DNA from: CAVPDE01 sp964580575
GTDB lineage: Bacteria > Desulfobacterota > DSM-4660 > Desulfatiglandales > HGW-15
NCBI GenBank assembly: GCA_964580575.1
Contig: CAZOLJ010000063.1
Location: 1-25,966, forward strand
DNA length: 25,966 nucleotides
Direction of reading: 5' to 3'
In this document: in pieces, positions 7,324-16,065 of the stretch
Layout of the letters: the number at the start of each line of letters is the position of its first letter
How positions within the stretch are numbered: position 1 is the first letter of the stretch
Notes under the pieces: generated by a model
What the model was told of the DNA's origin: nothing
Databases searched by the model: none
What the model saw: the letters and a program-made list of their open reading frames with translations, nothing else
Position numbers and translations under genes: made by a program

Positions 7324-9567
7324 CTACCCCTCTCCCGCCTCGATGCGGCACGGGACATAGCGGTGAAGAGGCGAGGCCGTAATCTTGTCGCGATGAGTGT
7401 TCTTGGTGAGTTGATTCACGTTCACCCCATAGGTTTGCCCGCCGTGAACCAGTCCGAAACCATGAGGCAAAACCACAGTCCCACGAGGCGGAATACCGGA
7501 AACTTCAACCGGAACTTTAACCTGAGAGGCTTCGGTGGTGAGCCTTACTTCCATCCCGTCCTTGATCCCCAGATCACGGGCATCTTCCTCGCTCATGAGG
7601 AGATTGCACACTTGTTTGCCGCTGTTCCATTCAGGGTCTCTCAGAATGCTGTTCGCGGTGTAAGGAAAATGCCGGCCCGCCACAAGAACAAAAGGATACT
7701 CCGCATTGCTCAGGCTTTGCTCCTCCCTGACTGGCTCGATTTCTCTCATCCATGATTCCATCTCCTCGATGTAAAGATGGATCTTTTTGTGAGGCGTTCT
7801 GAGGGAATTCAGATTGTCCTGGTCAGGCATTTTGGCAATGACCGCTCCTTCCGGATGATCAAGGAGCTTTTTGAAAACCTCCTCCCCCGCCAGGGGGGTT
7901 GTTTCATAACCGGCTCTGGCGATCTCTTCACTCGCATGCTGGGGGTACATCATCAGAAGGCCCCAGAGGGCCGACAAGTGCGCTGAACCGAGTTCCCGGC
8001 CAAGCGTCTTAGCCACGATGAAGGGAAGGAATCTGGCCGCCTTCCTGTCGCTCCCCATGAACTGCAACAGTTCCATGGCAAAGAGGCCCCGCTCCTCACG
8101 AGCCCGCTGGAACAAGACCTCCGGGATCACGGGTAGAATCCCCAAGGCGTCGGCAAGGCGGGTGAAGATCTCTCCCTCTTCGAGGCCTTCGCCTTCGCTC
8201 TCGCAGCAGGGACGCCGGATCTGAAAATAGACTTCTGGAAAGGTGATGCTGAAGAAAGAGGCGTCCCACTTTTCATACCCTGATTTTGCCGGCAGCACGT
8301 AGTGGCTGATCCTGGCGGTCTCGGACATGGCGATTTCGATGGTGACAAGGAGATCGAGTTCCCGGAACGCTTTCTCATAAAGGAGAGTGTCCGCATAAGA
8401 TCGAAGCGGGTTCGAACTGCTTACGATCAGAGCCCGGGTGCGCTTCTCTTTCTTCGAAAGGATCTCCTCGGGAAGGACATTGGGGGGGAAATACCCCATG
8501 CTCGGCGGGAAATGGGTCTCCACGGTTCTCCACGTTCGAGGGTCGCGCTCGTCTGTGTGAGGCCCTAGAGGCATCAGGTGACCCGGGAAGATATTACCCC
8601 CGGGCGTTCCGATCCGGCCGCAGACCGCCATGAGGATCATCTCCAGATAGGAATTCATGGTGCTCTGACGGTCCATAAGAAGTCCGAGGTCCGTTCTCAT
8701 GGCCGTGGGCTCTGAAGCGTAGATCTTTGCAATCTCCCGGACTTGGCCGGCGTCCAGTCCGCACACCTGGAGGCCGGAGGCGACGTCAAAATTCCTGAAC
8801 CATCCCTCAACCCGTTCAAAGCCGTCGCAGTGCTTGGCGAGGAATTCCCTGTTCTCCCACCCTTCCTGGAGGATGATCGCGATCAGGCTTTTGAGAAAAA
8901 GGGCGATGGTGCCGATTCTGGGCTGGAGATGCATGTTGGCTCTTTGAGCTGTTTCACTCCGGAGGGGATCCACCACGATCAACCGCTTGGCCGGGTCCTT
9001 TGAAAACTCATCGATCCTTTCCCTCGCCCGGTTCACTCCCGCGTTGCTCACATACCCATTCCAACCCATGACGAGGAAATTCCTGGCCCTGTCCAGATCC
9101 GCACCGGTGTGCAGGTTCTGACGGCCATAAGCCCGGCCGTTGACCCAGAAGAGCCCGCTCAGCTCCTGGGCGATGGCGGAGTAATGATACTGGGATCCCA
9201 GGGCGGTCAAAAGGGTCCGGCCAAAGCCTGCCTCCACGTGAGACCCCTGGCCGCCTCCCCCCATGTAAGCCAGGGCGCGGGGACCATGAAGGCTCACGAT
9301 GTCTTTCAGCTTCCCTGCGATCTCTGTGATCGCCTGATCCCATGAAATCCTCCTGAAGCCGTTCCCTTGTCTCTTTAGAGGATAAGTCAGTCTCTCTTTG
9401 TGGGCCTGATAGAAGGCGATCCTTGTGCCCTTCCTACACATGTAGCCTTTGGTTCTGGGATGGTTCTTGTCGGCCCGAACCTTGAGGATTCTGCTTCCTT
9501 CGGTCTGCACCTCCAGGCCGCAGTTGTGATAGCAAAGCACGCACGATGTTTTCTTCCATTCAGACAT
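7324..9567 (-). CDS. Molybdopterin-dependent oxidoreductase (DMSO reductase family), catalytic subunit
   Basis: A 747-residue Mo/W-bisPGD enzyme. An N-terminal [4Fe-4S] motif has C9, C12, C16 and C44 (CxxCxxxCx27C). The molybdopterin domain follows (GYMCRKG, WDQAITEIAGKL, then VVDPLRSETAQRA). The C-terminal dinucleotide-binding domain runs from about residue 640 (YPFVLVAGRHFPYT to GTVVLPHGFGLVHGG). There is no twin-arginine signal, so it is cytoplasmic. No Fe-S electron-transfer or membrane subunit is adjacent, which is unusual for respiratory members and recalls soluble stand-alone enzymes of the family. The ATG has an excellent AAGGAGG site. It appears to be the first gene of the minus-strand cluster, 17 bases before the AbfD-like gene. 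The substrate is unknown. Confidence 0.88.
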   Translation of the reverse strand: MSEWKKTSCVLCYHNCGLEVQTEGSRILKVRADKNHPRTKGYMCRKGTRIAFYQAHKERLTYPLKRQGNGFRRISWDQAITEIAGKLKDIVSLHGPRALAYMGGGGQGSHVEAGFGRTLLTALGSQYHYSAIAQELSGLFWVNGRAYGRQNLHTGADLDRARNFLVMGWNGYVSNAGVNRARERIDEFSKDPAKRLIVVDPLRSETAQRANMHLQPRIGTIALFLKSLIAIILQEGWENREFLAKHCDGFERVEGWFRNFDVASGLQVCGLDAGQVREIAKIYASEPTAMRTDLGLLMDRQSTMNSYLEMILMAVCGRIGTPGGNIFPGHLMPLGPHTDERDPRTWRTVETHFPPSMGYFPPNVLPEEILSKKEKRTRALIVSSSNPLRSYADTLLYEKAFRELDLLVTIEIAMSETARISHYVLPAKSGYEKWDASFFSITFPEVYFQIRRPCCESEGEGLEEGEIFTRLADALGILPVIPEVLFQRAREERGLFAMELLQFMGSDRKAARFLPFIVAKTLGRELGSAHLSALWGLLMMYPQHASEEIARAGYETTPLAGEEVFKKLLDHPEGAVIAKMPDQDNLNSLRTPHKKIHLYIEEMESWMREIEPVREEQSLSNAEYPFVLVAGRHFPYTANSILRDPEWNSGKQVCNLLMSEEDARDLGIKDGMEVRLTTEASQVKVPVEVSGIPPRGTVVLPHGFGLVHGGQTYGVNVNQLTKNTHRDKITASPLHRYVPCRIEAGEG

Positions 9568-9740
9568 GGAGACCTCCTTCTAACGGGCTCTGTTCTCTAT
9601 ATCATGAAAAGAAAAGCAGCGTCCAGCAACAGACCAAGGGATGCGCGAGAAAGGGTGAACCCTATTGCCTTAGCGCCGAGAACAAGATATATACTCTCAC
9701 ACTGTTTGACGGTCTCGTTAGAAGTCAGAAAACATCCTTT

Positions 9741-9824
9741 TCCGTCATTCCGGCGGAAGCCGGAATCCAGGAATACCAGGAAGTTCTGGACCCCAGCTTT
9801 CGCCGGGGTGACCGTTTAGAAGAC
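9741..9824. repeat. Dispersed palindromic intergenic repeat
   Basis: CGTCATTCCGGCGGAAGCCG followed by GAATCCAGG forms one arm (from 9743), and CTGGACCCCAGCTTTCGCCG followed by GGGTGACCG the other (to 9824); they are inverted copies with a few changes. When translated it gives the familiar spurious peptide IPAEAGIQ...LDPSFRRGD seen in many bacterial genomes carrying this repeat. It lies in the roughly 300-base space (9568-9868) between two divergent genes. The rest of that space shows no gene or convincing promoter. Confidence 0.8.
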
Positions 9825-9868
9825 TTATTACGAGTTCATCTGTTTTGAATGCTGAAAGGGAGATGGCC

Positions 9869-10894
9869 ATGAGCATTGAGTTCAGGAAAATCCGTTCTCA
9901 GGTCCGATTGCTGAACCCCTTTAAGGGACACGCTCTAGATGAGATTCCTTTTGAGATTCGCTTTGATCCCCTCACCGGCGCAACAGGCCGGGTTTTTGAC
10001 CTTCCCTTTAAGGCGGAGAAGCCGGATGTTGCCGACATTGTGAATCGTTCCAAGAGCATTTTTTGCCCCTTTTGTCCGGCCGCTCTTGAAAAATCCACTC
10101 CGGAATTTCCGAAAGATCTCATCCCGGAGGGCAGGATCAAGGTGGGCGATGCTGTGCTGATTCCGAACCTGGCACCTTTTGAGAAACACGCGGGTGTCGC
10201 GATTTTTTCTGAGGAGCATTTCCTCCCCATGGAGAACTTGACTCCGGAGACGATGCGCGATGCGTTTTCCGCATGCCTCCTCTATCTCAATCGAGTCGCC
10301 CGATTCGATCCCCTGGTCCGTTTTTTCAGCATCAACTGGAATTATATGCCCTATGCCGGCTCGAGTATCGTTCATGCGCACCTTCAGCCCAATGCCGGTG
10401 AAGTAGCGACCAATGCCCTTCGCGAGCAGATAGAAGGGTGCAGGAGATACGCGCATGAGAACCGACGGGACTTCTGGCAGGACTTCCTTCAGGCGGAAAG
10501 GCAAAGGGATGAGAGAATTCTTAAAACCATCGGATCAACTTTTTGGGTCATGAGCTTTGTGCCCGTCAGTTTCCTTCCAGATGTGCAGTGTGTGTTTCCT
10601 GAACGCCTGAGCCTGGCTGAAGTGAGCAAGGATGACCTTGAGTGCTTTTTGGAGGGAGTGAGCAGAACCTTAAAGTACTTTCTGCAGGAAAACATTTACA
10701 GCTTCAATGTTACGATTTTTTCTACCAAAGAAGAAAAGAGCCACCGGGTGAATGCCCGAATTTGCCCCCGCCTCCTTCCTAGGCCCATCGGCAACAGCGA
10801 CATCGCCTACCCTCAGATGATGCACAAGGAGTCCTTCACCGTGAGACCGCCGGAGGCCGTTCGAGAAAAGCTCCTTCAGGCGTTTACGTCATAG
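9869..10894 (+). CDS. GalT-like nucleotidyltransferase (HIT superfamily)
   Basis: A 341-residue protein of the galactose-1-phosphate uridylyltransferase type. A zinc-like CPFC pair is at C66/C69, and the catalytic HAHLQ triad is at residues 169-173, where GalT has HPHxQ and the second histidine is the covalent nucleotide carrier (H171 here). The SINWNYMPYAGSSI approach and a second HIT-like half follow. It would exchange a nucleotide between NDP-sugar and sugar-1-phosphate, or act as a related phosphorylase. No galactose genes are nearby. The ATG at 9869 is six bases after AGGGAG; upstream TTG (9845) and ATG (9863) starts are worse placed. Its 3' end overlaps the convergent kinase gene by 11 bases. 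Confidence 0.8.
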   Translation: MSIEFRKIRSQVRLLNPFKGHALDEIPFEIRFDPLTGATGRVFDLPFKAEKPDVADIVNRSKSIFCPFCPAALEKSTPEFPKDLIPEGRIKVGDAVLIPNLAPFEKHAGVAIFSEEHFLPMENLTPETMRDAFSACLLYLNRVARFDPLVRFFSINWNYMPYAGSSIVHAHLQPNAGEVATNALREQIEGCRRYAHENRRDFWQDFLQAERQRDERILKTIGSTFWVMSFVPVSFLPDVQCVFPERLSLAEVSKDDLECFLEGVSRTLKYFLQENIYSFNVTIFSTKEEKSHRVNARICPRLLPRPIGNSDIAYPQMMHKESFTVRPPEAVREKLLQAFTS

Positions 10895-13376
10895 CCGGGG
10901 TTTCTGCGGGCATTGGAAAATAGAGATCGAAGGTTGTTCCCTTTCCCTCCTCGCTTTTCACGTCCACATACCCCCGATGGTCTTTCAGAGTTCCCCACAC
11001 AATGGCCATCCCAAGGCCGGACCCACTCCGGCCCATAGCTTTTTTCGTGTAAAAGGGTTCAAAGATCTTTTCAACATCCTGGGCTGAAATCCCTACCCCG
11101 GTATCCGTTACACTGAGAACTGCGTACTCACCGGGTTCAATCATCTCGTACCCTTTGATTCCCTCTTTCAGCCGGACCCTCCTCGTCGAAACCACCACCC
11201 TGCCTTCTTCAGGGACAGCCTCCACGGCATTGAGGACCAGATTCATGACCGTTTTGGACAGATGCACCGGAGAGCCGAGAATCGGTCTCAAGCCGGGCTC
11301 CAGGTCTTTAGAGATCTGAACCTTGGGATAGTCGGATTGGAGTTTGCTTCCCTCAAAGCTTTCGAGGTACTCGCCAATGAGACCATTGAGGTCGACCGGT
11401 GTCTTCACGGGCACGGCTCTTCTGGCCAGCGTGAGAAGATCCTGGGCGATCGCAGCCGCTCTCTCTCCAGAGCGCTTGATGCCCAGGACAGGCTTTCGAA
11501 GGGGGCTGTCTTCGGGCAGATCCATGAGGATCACGTCCGGGAAACTGATCAGGCTGGGCAAGATGTTGTTCAGGTCATGAGCCACTCCGCCTGCCAGGCT
11601 TCCAATGGCCTCCATTTTCTCCGCCCTTTGAAGACGCGTTTCCAGTGCCTTTTTCTCTCTTTCCGCCTCCCTCAGGGCGGTGACGTCGTTTCCAATGCAC
11701 AGGATTTCCACAACCTTTCCCTGCGGGTTATGGAGCGCCCTGTTCGTCCAAGATACCCAGACCCGCTCCCCGTGGCTGCGCGTGTTCTCATATTCGTGGG
11801 TGGGGTATTGGCCGGGATCGGTTCCGATGGCGAGAAGCGCCTTTGTTTGGTCATTTCCTCGGCTATCCTTCTCGGGAACAATGGTCCCGATCATGTTTTT
11901 CCCTAAGATCTCTTTTTCCGAGAGACCAAAGAACCTCTGGGCATACTCATTAAAGAAAGTGATCTTCCCCGTAGGATCTGTCCGCAGGATGATGCTGTTC
12001 GCATTCTCTACAAGCTCACGGTACTTCTTTTCGCTTTCCTTGAGTTTCTGGAACGACAGCGCATTGATGATGCCCAAAGACGCCTCAGAAGCGATCCCCA
12101 TCAGAAGATTGACATCGCTCTGAGTCAGGGGTTGTCCCGATGAGAGGTTGCCCACGGCGATCAATCCCAGAAACCCCCTTTTGTGAACGATGGGCACCAC
12201 GGCGATCGAAGACATGCCTGTTTGTTTTACGATCTCTCTTGTTCCCCTCGAAAGCTTCTCCTGGTCTTTTTCCGCATCGTGGAGCAACACGGGCTTGAAG
12301 TTTCTCAGAGCGGAAACAAAGAGATCCTTTTCTTCCATCCCATCCAGCGCCATTCCAGGGTCTCGCCAGGGTTCTTCCTGGCTCTTGGTGAAACCAAAGC
12401 CTGCGGTATAGCGGAGCCGCCTCTTATCCCTCTCCAGCAGGAGAATCATCCCGCGATCGAAATTCAGTCGCTTCTCGATAACTTCCACCACTTCCTTCGT
12501 AAGTTCCCGGATGTCGAGAACACTGGAACAGACCTGGCCGATCTCCTGCACGAGCAGCGCCTGGTTGTAACGCATTTGCATCTCACCCAGGTAGATTTCG
12601 GCTGCGTCGCCCTGAAAAACCATGCTTTTCGCGAGTTCCTCTTTTTCAAGGCGCCCCGCATAGAGGCTCACTGAAAGCACGCCGAACACAATGGCAATAG
12701 TCAGAATCGTTTCATAGAGAAGGGGCAGAAAGAAGGAGAAAACCAGCGCCAGAGCGAATCCTGTGAGAACCGAATAGCGGGATATTTTTTTCCAGAAATA
12801 GGAGGGCGCTTCATCCCATGTGATGACATAGCGGCAGATATCCCCGTTCTTGTGCAAGCAGTGAGCGTGCTCGATCTTCGCAAACTTGTTGGTGAACACT
12901 TTGGTGATCGCTTCCAACTGACCCATCCGGTTCTCGCATTGAAAGGGATTCTCCTTCACTCCCGGCACCGGGGTAAAGGAGATCTCCACCTTCTTGGAGC
13001 CCAGTTTCGTGGTTCTGAATACCCCGCCTTTGGTCAGGTGGGGAGTGATCTTTTCCAGCAGGCGGTAAGCGCTGAGGGGGCTGATGAAACTCATGGCATA
13101 CTGTTTCAGGACACCGGAAGCCTTCGAGGAGGCGGCGTAGCGGCCCGCCTCTCGAGACACGTTCGGGTTGCCTGTTTTCTCTGCGAGAACTTCGTGAAAG
13201 CGATCGACCTGGCTTTGAGTGAACCAGTGCGCCGGATCTTCCACTTCCTCCCGGCTCATGCCGGCAAAATCAAGCAACGCGTCGGGCGCTACATGGGGAT
13301 ACTGGAGCGCGAGATATTCCAGGTAGGTCTTGATGATGCGGCTGTTATAAATGGGCAGGGTATCCGCCTCTTGCAT
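10884..13376 (-). CDS. Membrane sensor histidine kinase with N-terminal sensory domain, GAF and PAS
   Basis: An 830-residue kinase. Residues 1-190 form a soluble domain also seen at the start of other deltaproteobacterial regulators (VEDPAHWFTQSQVDRFHEVL; KTGNPNVSREAGRYAASSKA; C-rich HAHCLHKNGDICRYVITW); its ligand is unknown to me. About 200-240 holds two membrane helices. GAF spans about 270-440 and PAS about 448-570. HisKA has H600 in GGVAHDLNN. The ATPase has the N-box around 711-719, DTGVGI at 758-763 and GSGLGMAIVWG at 785-795. All catalytic motifs are present, so it is active. No response regulator is adjacent: its neighbours are a convergent GalT-like gene and a divergent EI24 gene. 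The start is supported by the intact N-terminal domain; the ribosome-binding site is weak. Confidence 0.9.
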   Translation of the reverse strand: MQEADTLPIYNSRIIKTYLEYLALQYPHVAPDALLDFAGMSREEVEDPAHWFTQSQVDRFHEVLAEKTGNPNVSREAGRYAASSKASGVLKQYAMSFISPLSAYRLLEKITPHLTKGGVFRTTKLGSKKVEISFTPVPGVKENPFQCENRMGQLEAITKVFTNKFAKIEHAHCLHKNGDICRYVITWDEAPSYFWKKISRYSVLTGFALALVFSFFLPLLYETILTIAIVFGVLSVSLYAGRLEKEELAKSMVFQGDAAEIYLGEMQMRYNQALLVQEIGQVCSSVLDIRELTKEVVEVIEKRLNFDRGMILLLERDKRRLRYTAGFGFTKSQEEPWRDPGMALDGMEEKDLFVSALRNFKPVLLHDAEKDQEKLSRGTREIVKQTGMSSIAVVPIVHKRGFLGLIAVGNLSSGQPLTQSDVNLLMGIASEASLGIINALSFQKLKESEKKYRELVENANSIILRTDPTGKITFFNEYAQRFFGLSEKEILGKNMIGTIVPEKDSRGNDQTKALLAIGTDPGQYPTHEYENTRSHGERVWVSWTNRALHNPQGKVVEILCIGNDVTALREAEREKKALETRLQRAEKMEAIGSLAGGVAHDLNNILPSLISFPDVILMDLPEDSPLRKPVLGIKRSGERAAAIAQDLLTLARRAVPVKTPVDLNGLIGEYLESFEGSKLQSDYPKVQISKDLEPGLRPILGSPVHLSKTVMNLVLNAVEAVPEEGRVVVSTRRVRLKEGIKGYEMIEPGEYAVLSVTDTGVGISAQDVEKIFEPFYTKKAMGRSGSGLGMAIVWGTLKDHRGYVDVKSEEGKGTTFDLYFPMPAETPAMT

Positions 13377-13508
13377 GGGAGCATCTCTCAGGGTAGATTA
13401 GCCCTTCGTTGTCTTTTTTGTGAAAATATGTTTTCCTGTGTACCCGGGCTGGAAAACATGGTTCCCTTTTCCAGCTTTTCCATTATATCCCTCCCGAGAG
13501 GAAAGGTC

Positions 13509-14273
13509 ATGGGGTTTTTGAACGGGTTGCTTTTTAATCTCCGGGGACTGAAGCTGGGGCTCACAACCGGTAAACTGCTTTTCTGGGGTCTTGTTCGCTT
13601 TGTCCTCCTTGTTCTGATCATGGCGGTGCTCACCGGCGTGATCCTTGCTTTTCATCAGGACCTGATGAGTCTCCTCTGGGCTAAGCCGGAAAGCCGGTGG
13701 CTCATCTGGCTCTGGCATTTGGTTTCGTGGTTGGCCTCTCTGTTTCTCATCGGTCTTTCCGCCATTGTTTCGTTTATCCTTTCCCAGGTCTTTTTCAGTG
13801 CCTTGGTCATGGATCACATGGCTCGGATCACGGAACTCCAAATCACCGGCACCGTCACGCAACCGGAAAAACTTCCTCTGTGGAAAGGTTTCACCTCAAT
13901 TCTCCTGCAGGAAATACCCAGGTCCGTGATTCCTCTGATCGTTTCCTTGCTGATCCTGGTGTTCGGATGGATCACTCCTTTGGGACCCCTTCTGACTATC
14001 CTGTCCTCGGCCCTGGCGATCGTCTTCCTCTCGTGGGACAACACGGATCTGATCCCGGCAAGAAACCTGCTGCCCTTCAAGAAGCGGCTCGGCTTTCTGA
14101 TGCAGACGATTCCTTTTCATCTCGGTTTCGGGCTTCCTTTCCTGGTCCCGATTCTGAACATCGTGTTTCTTTCCTTTGCGCCGATCGGGGCAACCCTTTA
14201 CTATCTGGAAAAGCAAGGGGCCGGAGAAAAAGAAAAGCAGAAGAAAAGCATCAGGAAGGGGGGTAACCGGTGA
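13509..14273 (+). CDS. EI24/CysZ-like integral membrane protein
   Basis: A 254-residue membrane protein with a hydrophobic pattern of about five to six helices, for example LLFWGLVRFVLLVLIMAVL, ASLFLIGLSAIVSFILSQVF and SVIPLIVSLLILVFGWI. The central SWDNTDLIPAR and RLGFLM motif and the late PFLVPILNIVFLSFAPIGAT are typical of EI24-domain proteins; bacterial CysZ is the sulfate-transport member. The C-terminus is a lysine-rich cytoplasmic tail. The ATG at 13509 follows GAGGAAAGGTC. The frame is open far upstream, but that stretch is antisense to the kinase gene. Its TGA stop overlaps the GTG start of the enoyl-CoA hydratase remnant, so the two were once a coupled pair. Confidence 0.8.
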   Translation: MGFLNGLLFNLRGLKLGLTTGKLLFWGLVRFVLLVLIMAVLTGVILAFHQDLMSLLWAKPESRWLIWLWHLVSWLASLFLIGLSAIVSFILSQVFFSALVMDHMARITELQITGTVTQPEKLPLWKGFTSILLQEIPRSVIPLIVSLLILVFGWITPLGPLLTILSSALAIVFLSWDNTDLIPARNLLPFKKRLGFLMQTIPFHLGFGLPFLVPILNIVFLSFAPIGATLYYLEKQGAGEKEKQKKSIRKGGNR

Positions 14274-14628
14274 ACAAACTGGTCCAGTTGGAAATCACAA
14301 GCGGGATTGGAGTGATCGTCCCATCTCCGCCGAGCAGGCACTGGCATGGGGTCTGGTGACGGAGGTGGTTGAAGACGGCCAGGCGGTAAACAGGGCCACG
14401 GTCATGGTCCGGGAAATCGCAAAACTCCCCCTCTCCTCTTTCCAGGCTTCGAAAAAGCTTCTCACCGATTCCCTTCACACCCCTTTTGAACACCAGCTTG
14501 AAAAGGAGCGGGAATTACTGGCCTGGTGCGCGGATCATCCGAACGGGCAAGAAGGGATCAAAGCGTTCCTCGAAAAAAGAAAGCCTGCGTACAATAGGAT
14601 GCAGGCACAAAGCTGCAAAGGCACATAG
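14270..14628 (+). pseudogene. Enoyl-CoA hydratase/isomerase with an internal deletion
   Basis: From the GTG at 14270 the frame reads VNKLVQLEITSGIGVIV, a normal crotonase-family N-terminus. It then runs into nonsense and stops at 14359. From about 14315 a different frame gives the family's C-terminal third: PISAEQALAWGLVTEVV, then LPLSSFQASKKLLTDSL and GIKAFLEKRKPAY. The middle of the protein, including the oxyanion-hole glycines and the active-site region, is missing, so about 150 residues were lost with a frame change near 14315-14325. The ribosome-binding site (AAGGGGGG) and the overlap with the EI24 stop survive. A non-functional relic is the simplest reading; assembly error is the alternative. 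Confidence 0.82.
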
Positions 14629-14637
14629 GCACAAAGC
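14603..14637. repeat. Short tandem GGCACAAAG-type repeat
   Basis: The nonamer GGCACAAAG (or GGCACATAG) recurs in AGGCACAAAGCTGCAAAG and then GCACATAGGCACAAAGC. The same motif is found again at 20253-20325. It covers the last codons of the enoyl-CoA hydratase remnant, which are therefore probably not native protein sequence. Confidence 0.5.
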
Positions 14638-14701
14638 GGAAAACAACGAAGAGAGGGAAATGCCTTTGTCCCTCAAGCTGTCGGCTTCAGACGAAAGCAG
14701 T

Positions 14702-14947
14702 TTACTTCAGCTTGGAGGCAAACTGTTTGACCTGGTAGTCCCACTCCTGAGTCACCAGGTCCACACGGGTTTTTCCCTTCTCCTCGCAAAGGGTCGCCGT
14801 CACGTACCCTCCGCCCCCTTCGAAGGTGATGCACTGGGGGTTTTCTTCTTTCACTTCAAGCCCCAGCCCGCCTTTTCCGAACGACCGTTTCAGCTCTTCC
14901 AGGATTTTAGCCGGGGATAGCGATGTTTTGCATTCCAGACTCAACAT
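14702..14947 (-). CDS. Small hypothetical protein
   Basis: An 81-residue protein I cannot assign to a family. It starts MLSLECKTSLSPAKILEELK and has the core EENPQCITFEGGGGYVTATL, then VDLVTQEWDYQVKQFASKLK. The alternating strand/helix pattern is compatible with a small alpha/beta domain of the SRPBCC/START or polyketide-cyclase-like kind, but that is only a guess. The ATG at 14947 has GGAGGGAG seven bases upstream; a longer start at 14968 would bury that site. It stands alone on the minus strand downstream of the DUF169 gene, about 100 bases away. No signal peptide or membrane segment. Confidence 0.65.
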   Translation of the reverse strand: MLSLECKTSLSPAKILEELKRSFGKGGLGLEVKEENPQCITFEGGGGYVTATLCEEKGKTRVDLVTQEWDYQVKQFASKLK

Positions 14948-15049
14948 GTTTTTCTCCCTCCAACTCAATGATCCAGGCTTGCAGTTGAAGCTTCTCCTTT
15001 AACCGGTAACGACTCTGAATTCAGGCATGCCGTGCCCCTCTGTCTCCTC

Positions 15050-15883
15050 TCAGCCTTCCTCTCCCCAGGTTCTGCGGCTCCGGCTGATTTTCTTCTGCAC
15101 GGTTGACCAGGTTTTGGTCATGAGAAAAGACTCCTCAAATCGCTCCAGCATCTGAAGGAACATGTCAAAAGGAATCGTCAAGGAGAGTTCATCGGTCTTG
15201 AAAAATTTCCGGGCAGAGGGATCCCAGCCTCCCAGGACGGGCCGGGGCTTGCCTTCTGAAAGATACTTGAGAGGCCACGTGATGAGATTCGCGCATGCGG
15301 CTCCCCACGGGGAGGCGACCACTTCGGGGTCATGGCTGACAAAGGCCGCCAGCTGATGAAGGCCGCACAGGGTCTCCGGCCTTGCAAAGAAGGCCACCAA
15401 CTCAGGCACCTCCTCTGCGGTGAACTGGCCCAAAGGCTTCACGACGCAAAAGGTCTTGGGCGCACTCCTCGGATCGAGAGTGGCGAAAATCCCTCTCAGC
15501 ACATCAGGGGAATCGCAGTAATGCTCACCCTCCATCCGCCCCGGGACTCCCGTTGAAACATAGTGAATGATGGTCTCGGTTTGGGGTTTCATGAAACCCA
15601 GAAAGAAAGCGCCCCCAGGACAACCGAAATGGCCGGAATCAAAAAAAGCCGGCTTTTTCTTTTTACGCGCTCTCCAGATGTGGCCGATGACGCAGGAGAA
15701 ATCGCCAAAGACCGCTTGCCAGTCGATCTGCTGGGTTTTCTCCTTGTCTCTGGTCGGCAAATCCAGGGGGGCCGGAGTAAATCCCTCTGCCGGTTTTTGA
15801 TCCGTGTAGAAGATGCCCATGGGCTCTTCATCGTAACCAAGGACTTCCAGGAATTTCGGCAACGCTTTCCATCGGTCTTCCAT
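15050..15883 (-). CDS. DUF169 domain protein
   Basis: A 277-residue DUF169 protein, a family common in anaerobes and methanogens with no settled function. Hallmarks are an N-terminal LGYDEEPMGIFY, a cysteine in FSCVIGHI, the GHFGCPGGAFFLGF motif near the middle, and a later FCVVKPL and WGAACANLITWPL. Conserved cysteines in such proteins have suggested a metal or cofactor site. The start has GAGGAGAAG seven bases upstream. It is cytoplasmic. It is flanked by a palindromic repeat upstream and a small unknown gene downstream; nothing in the context fixes its role. Confidence 0.82.
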   Translation of the reverse strand: MEDRWKALPKFLEVLGYDEEPMGIFYTDQKPAEGFTPAPLDLPTRDKEKTQQIDWQAVFGDFSCVIGHIWRARKKKKPAFFDSGHFGCPGGAFFLGFMKPQTETIIHYVSTGVPGRMEGEHYCDSPDVLRGIFATLDPRSAPKTFCVVKPLGQFTAEEVPELVAFFARPETLCGLHQLAAFVSHDPEVVASPWGAACANLITWPLKYLSEGKPRPVLGGWDPSARKFFKTDELSLTIPFDMFLQMLERFEESFLMTKTWSTVQKKISRSRRTWGEEG

Positions 15884-15931
15884 TCCGCTTCTCCTCTTCT
15901 CCGTTTAAGAAACCGGGCACAACGGCGATCT

Positions 15932-15982
15932 GAAATCCCCTCTGTCTCCCCTTTGCAAAGGGGAGGACTTATGCCGGATTTC
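15932..15982. repeat. Nested palindromic intergenic repeat
   Basis: CTCCCCTTTGCAAAGGGGAG (15946-15965) is a perfect 20-base palindrome. Around it GAAATCC (15932-15938) pairs with GGATTTC (15976-15982). This double-stem pattern built on CCCCTTTGCAAAGGGG is a widespread type of dispersed repeat. It lies in the gap between the DUF169 and LOG-family genes, both on the minus strand, so it may also affect transcript ends. Confidence 0.75.
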
Positions 15983-16065
15983 CCCCTTTTCTAAAGCCTT
16001 TCCCCATGCCTTCTACTGAGCGTCTCCAGGAGTCCTCGCGATAGACTGGATACGCCTTTGTGCTG

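Noticed and set aside
9546..9848. A small protein containing IPAEAGIQ...FRRGD
   Set aside because: This peptide is the translation of a common palindromic DNA repeat, not a protein domain.
12852..13508. A long N-terminal extension of the EI24-like protein
   Set aside because: This part is antisense to the histidine kinase and its 5' region and has no membrane-protein character; the ATG at 13509 has a ribosome-binding site.
14176..14310. N-terminal part of the open frame leading into the enoyl-CoA hydratase fragment
   Set aside because: It is an out-of-frame reading of the EI24 gene end; the real remnant N-terminus is the GTG at 14270 in another frame.
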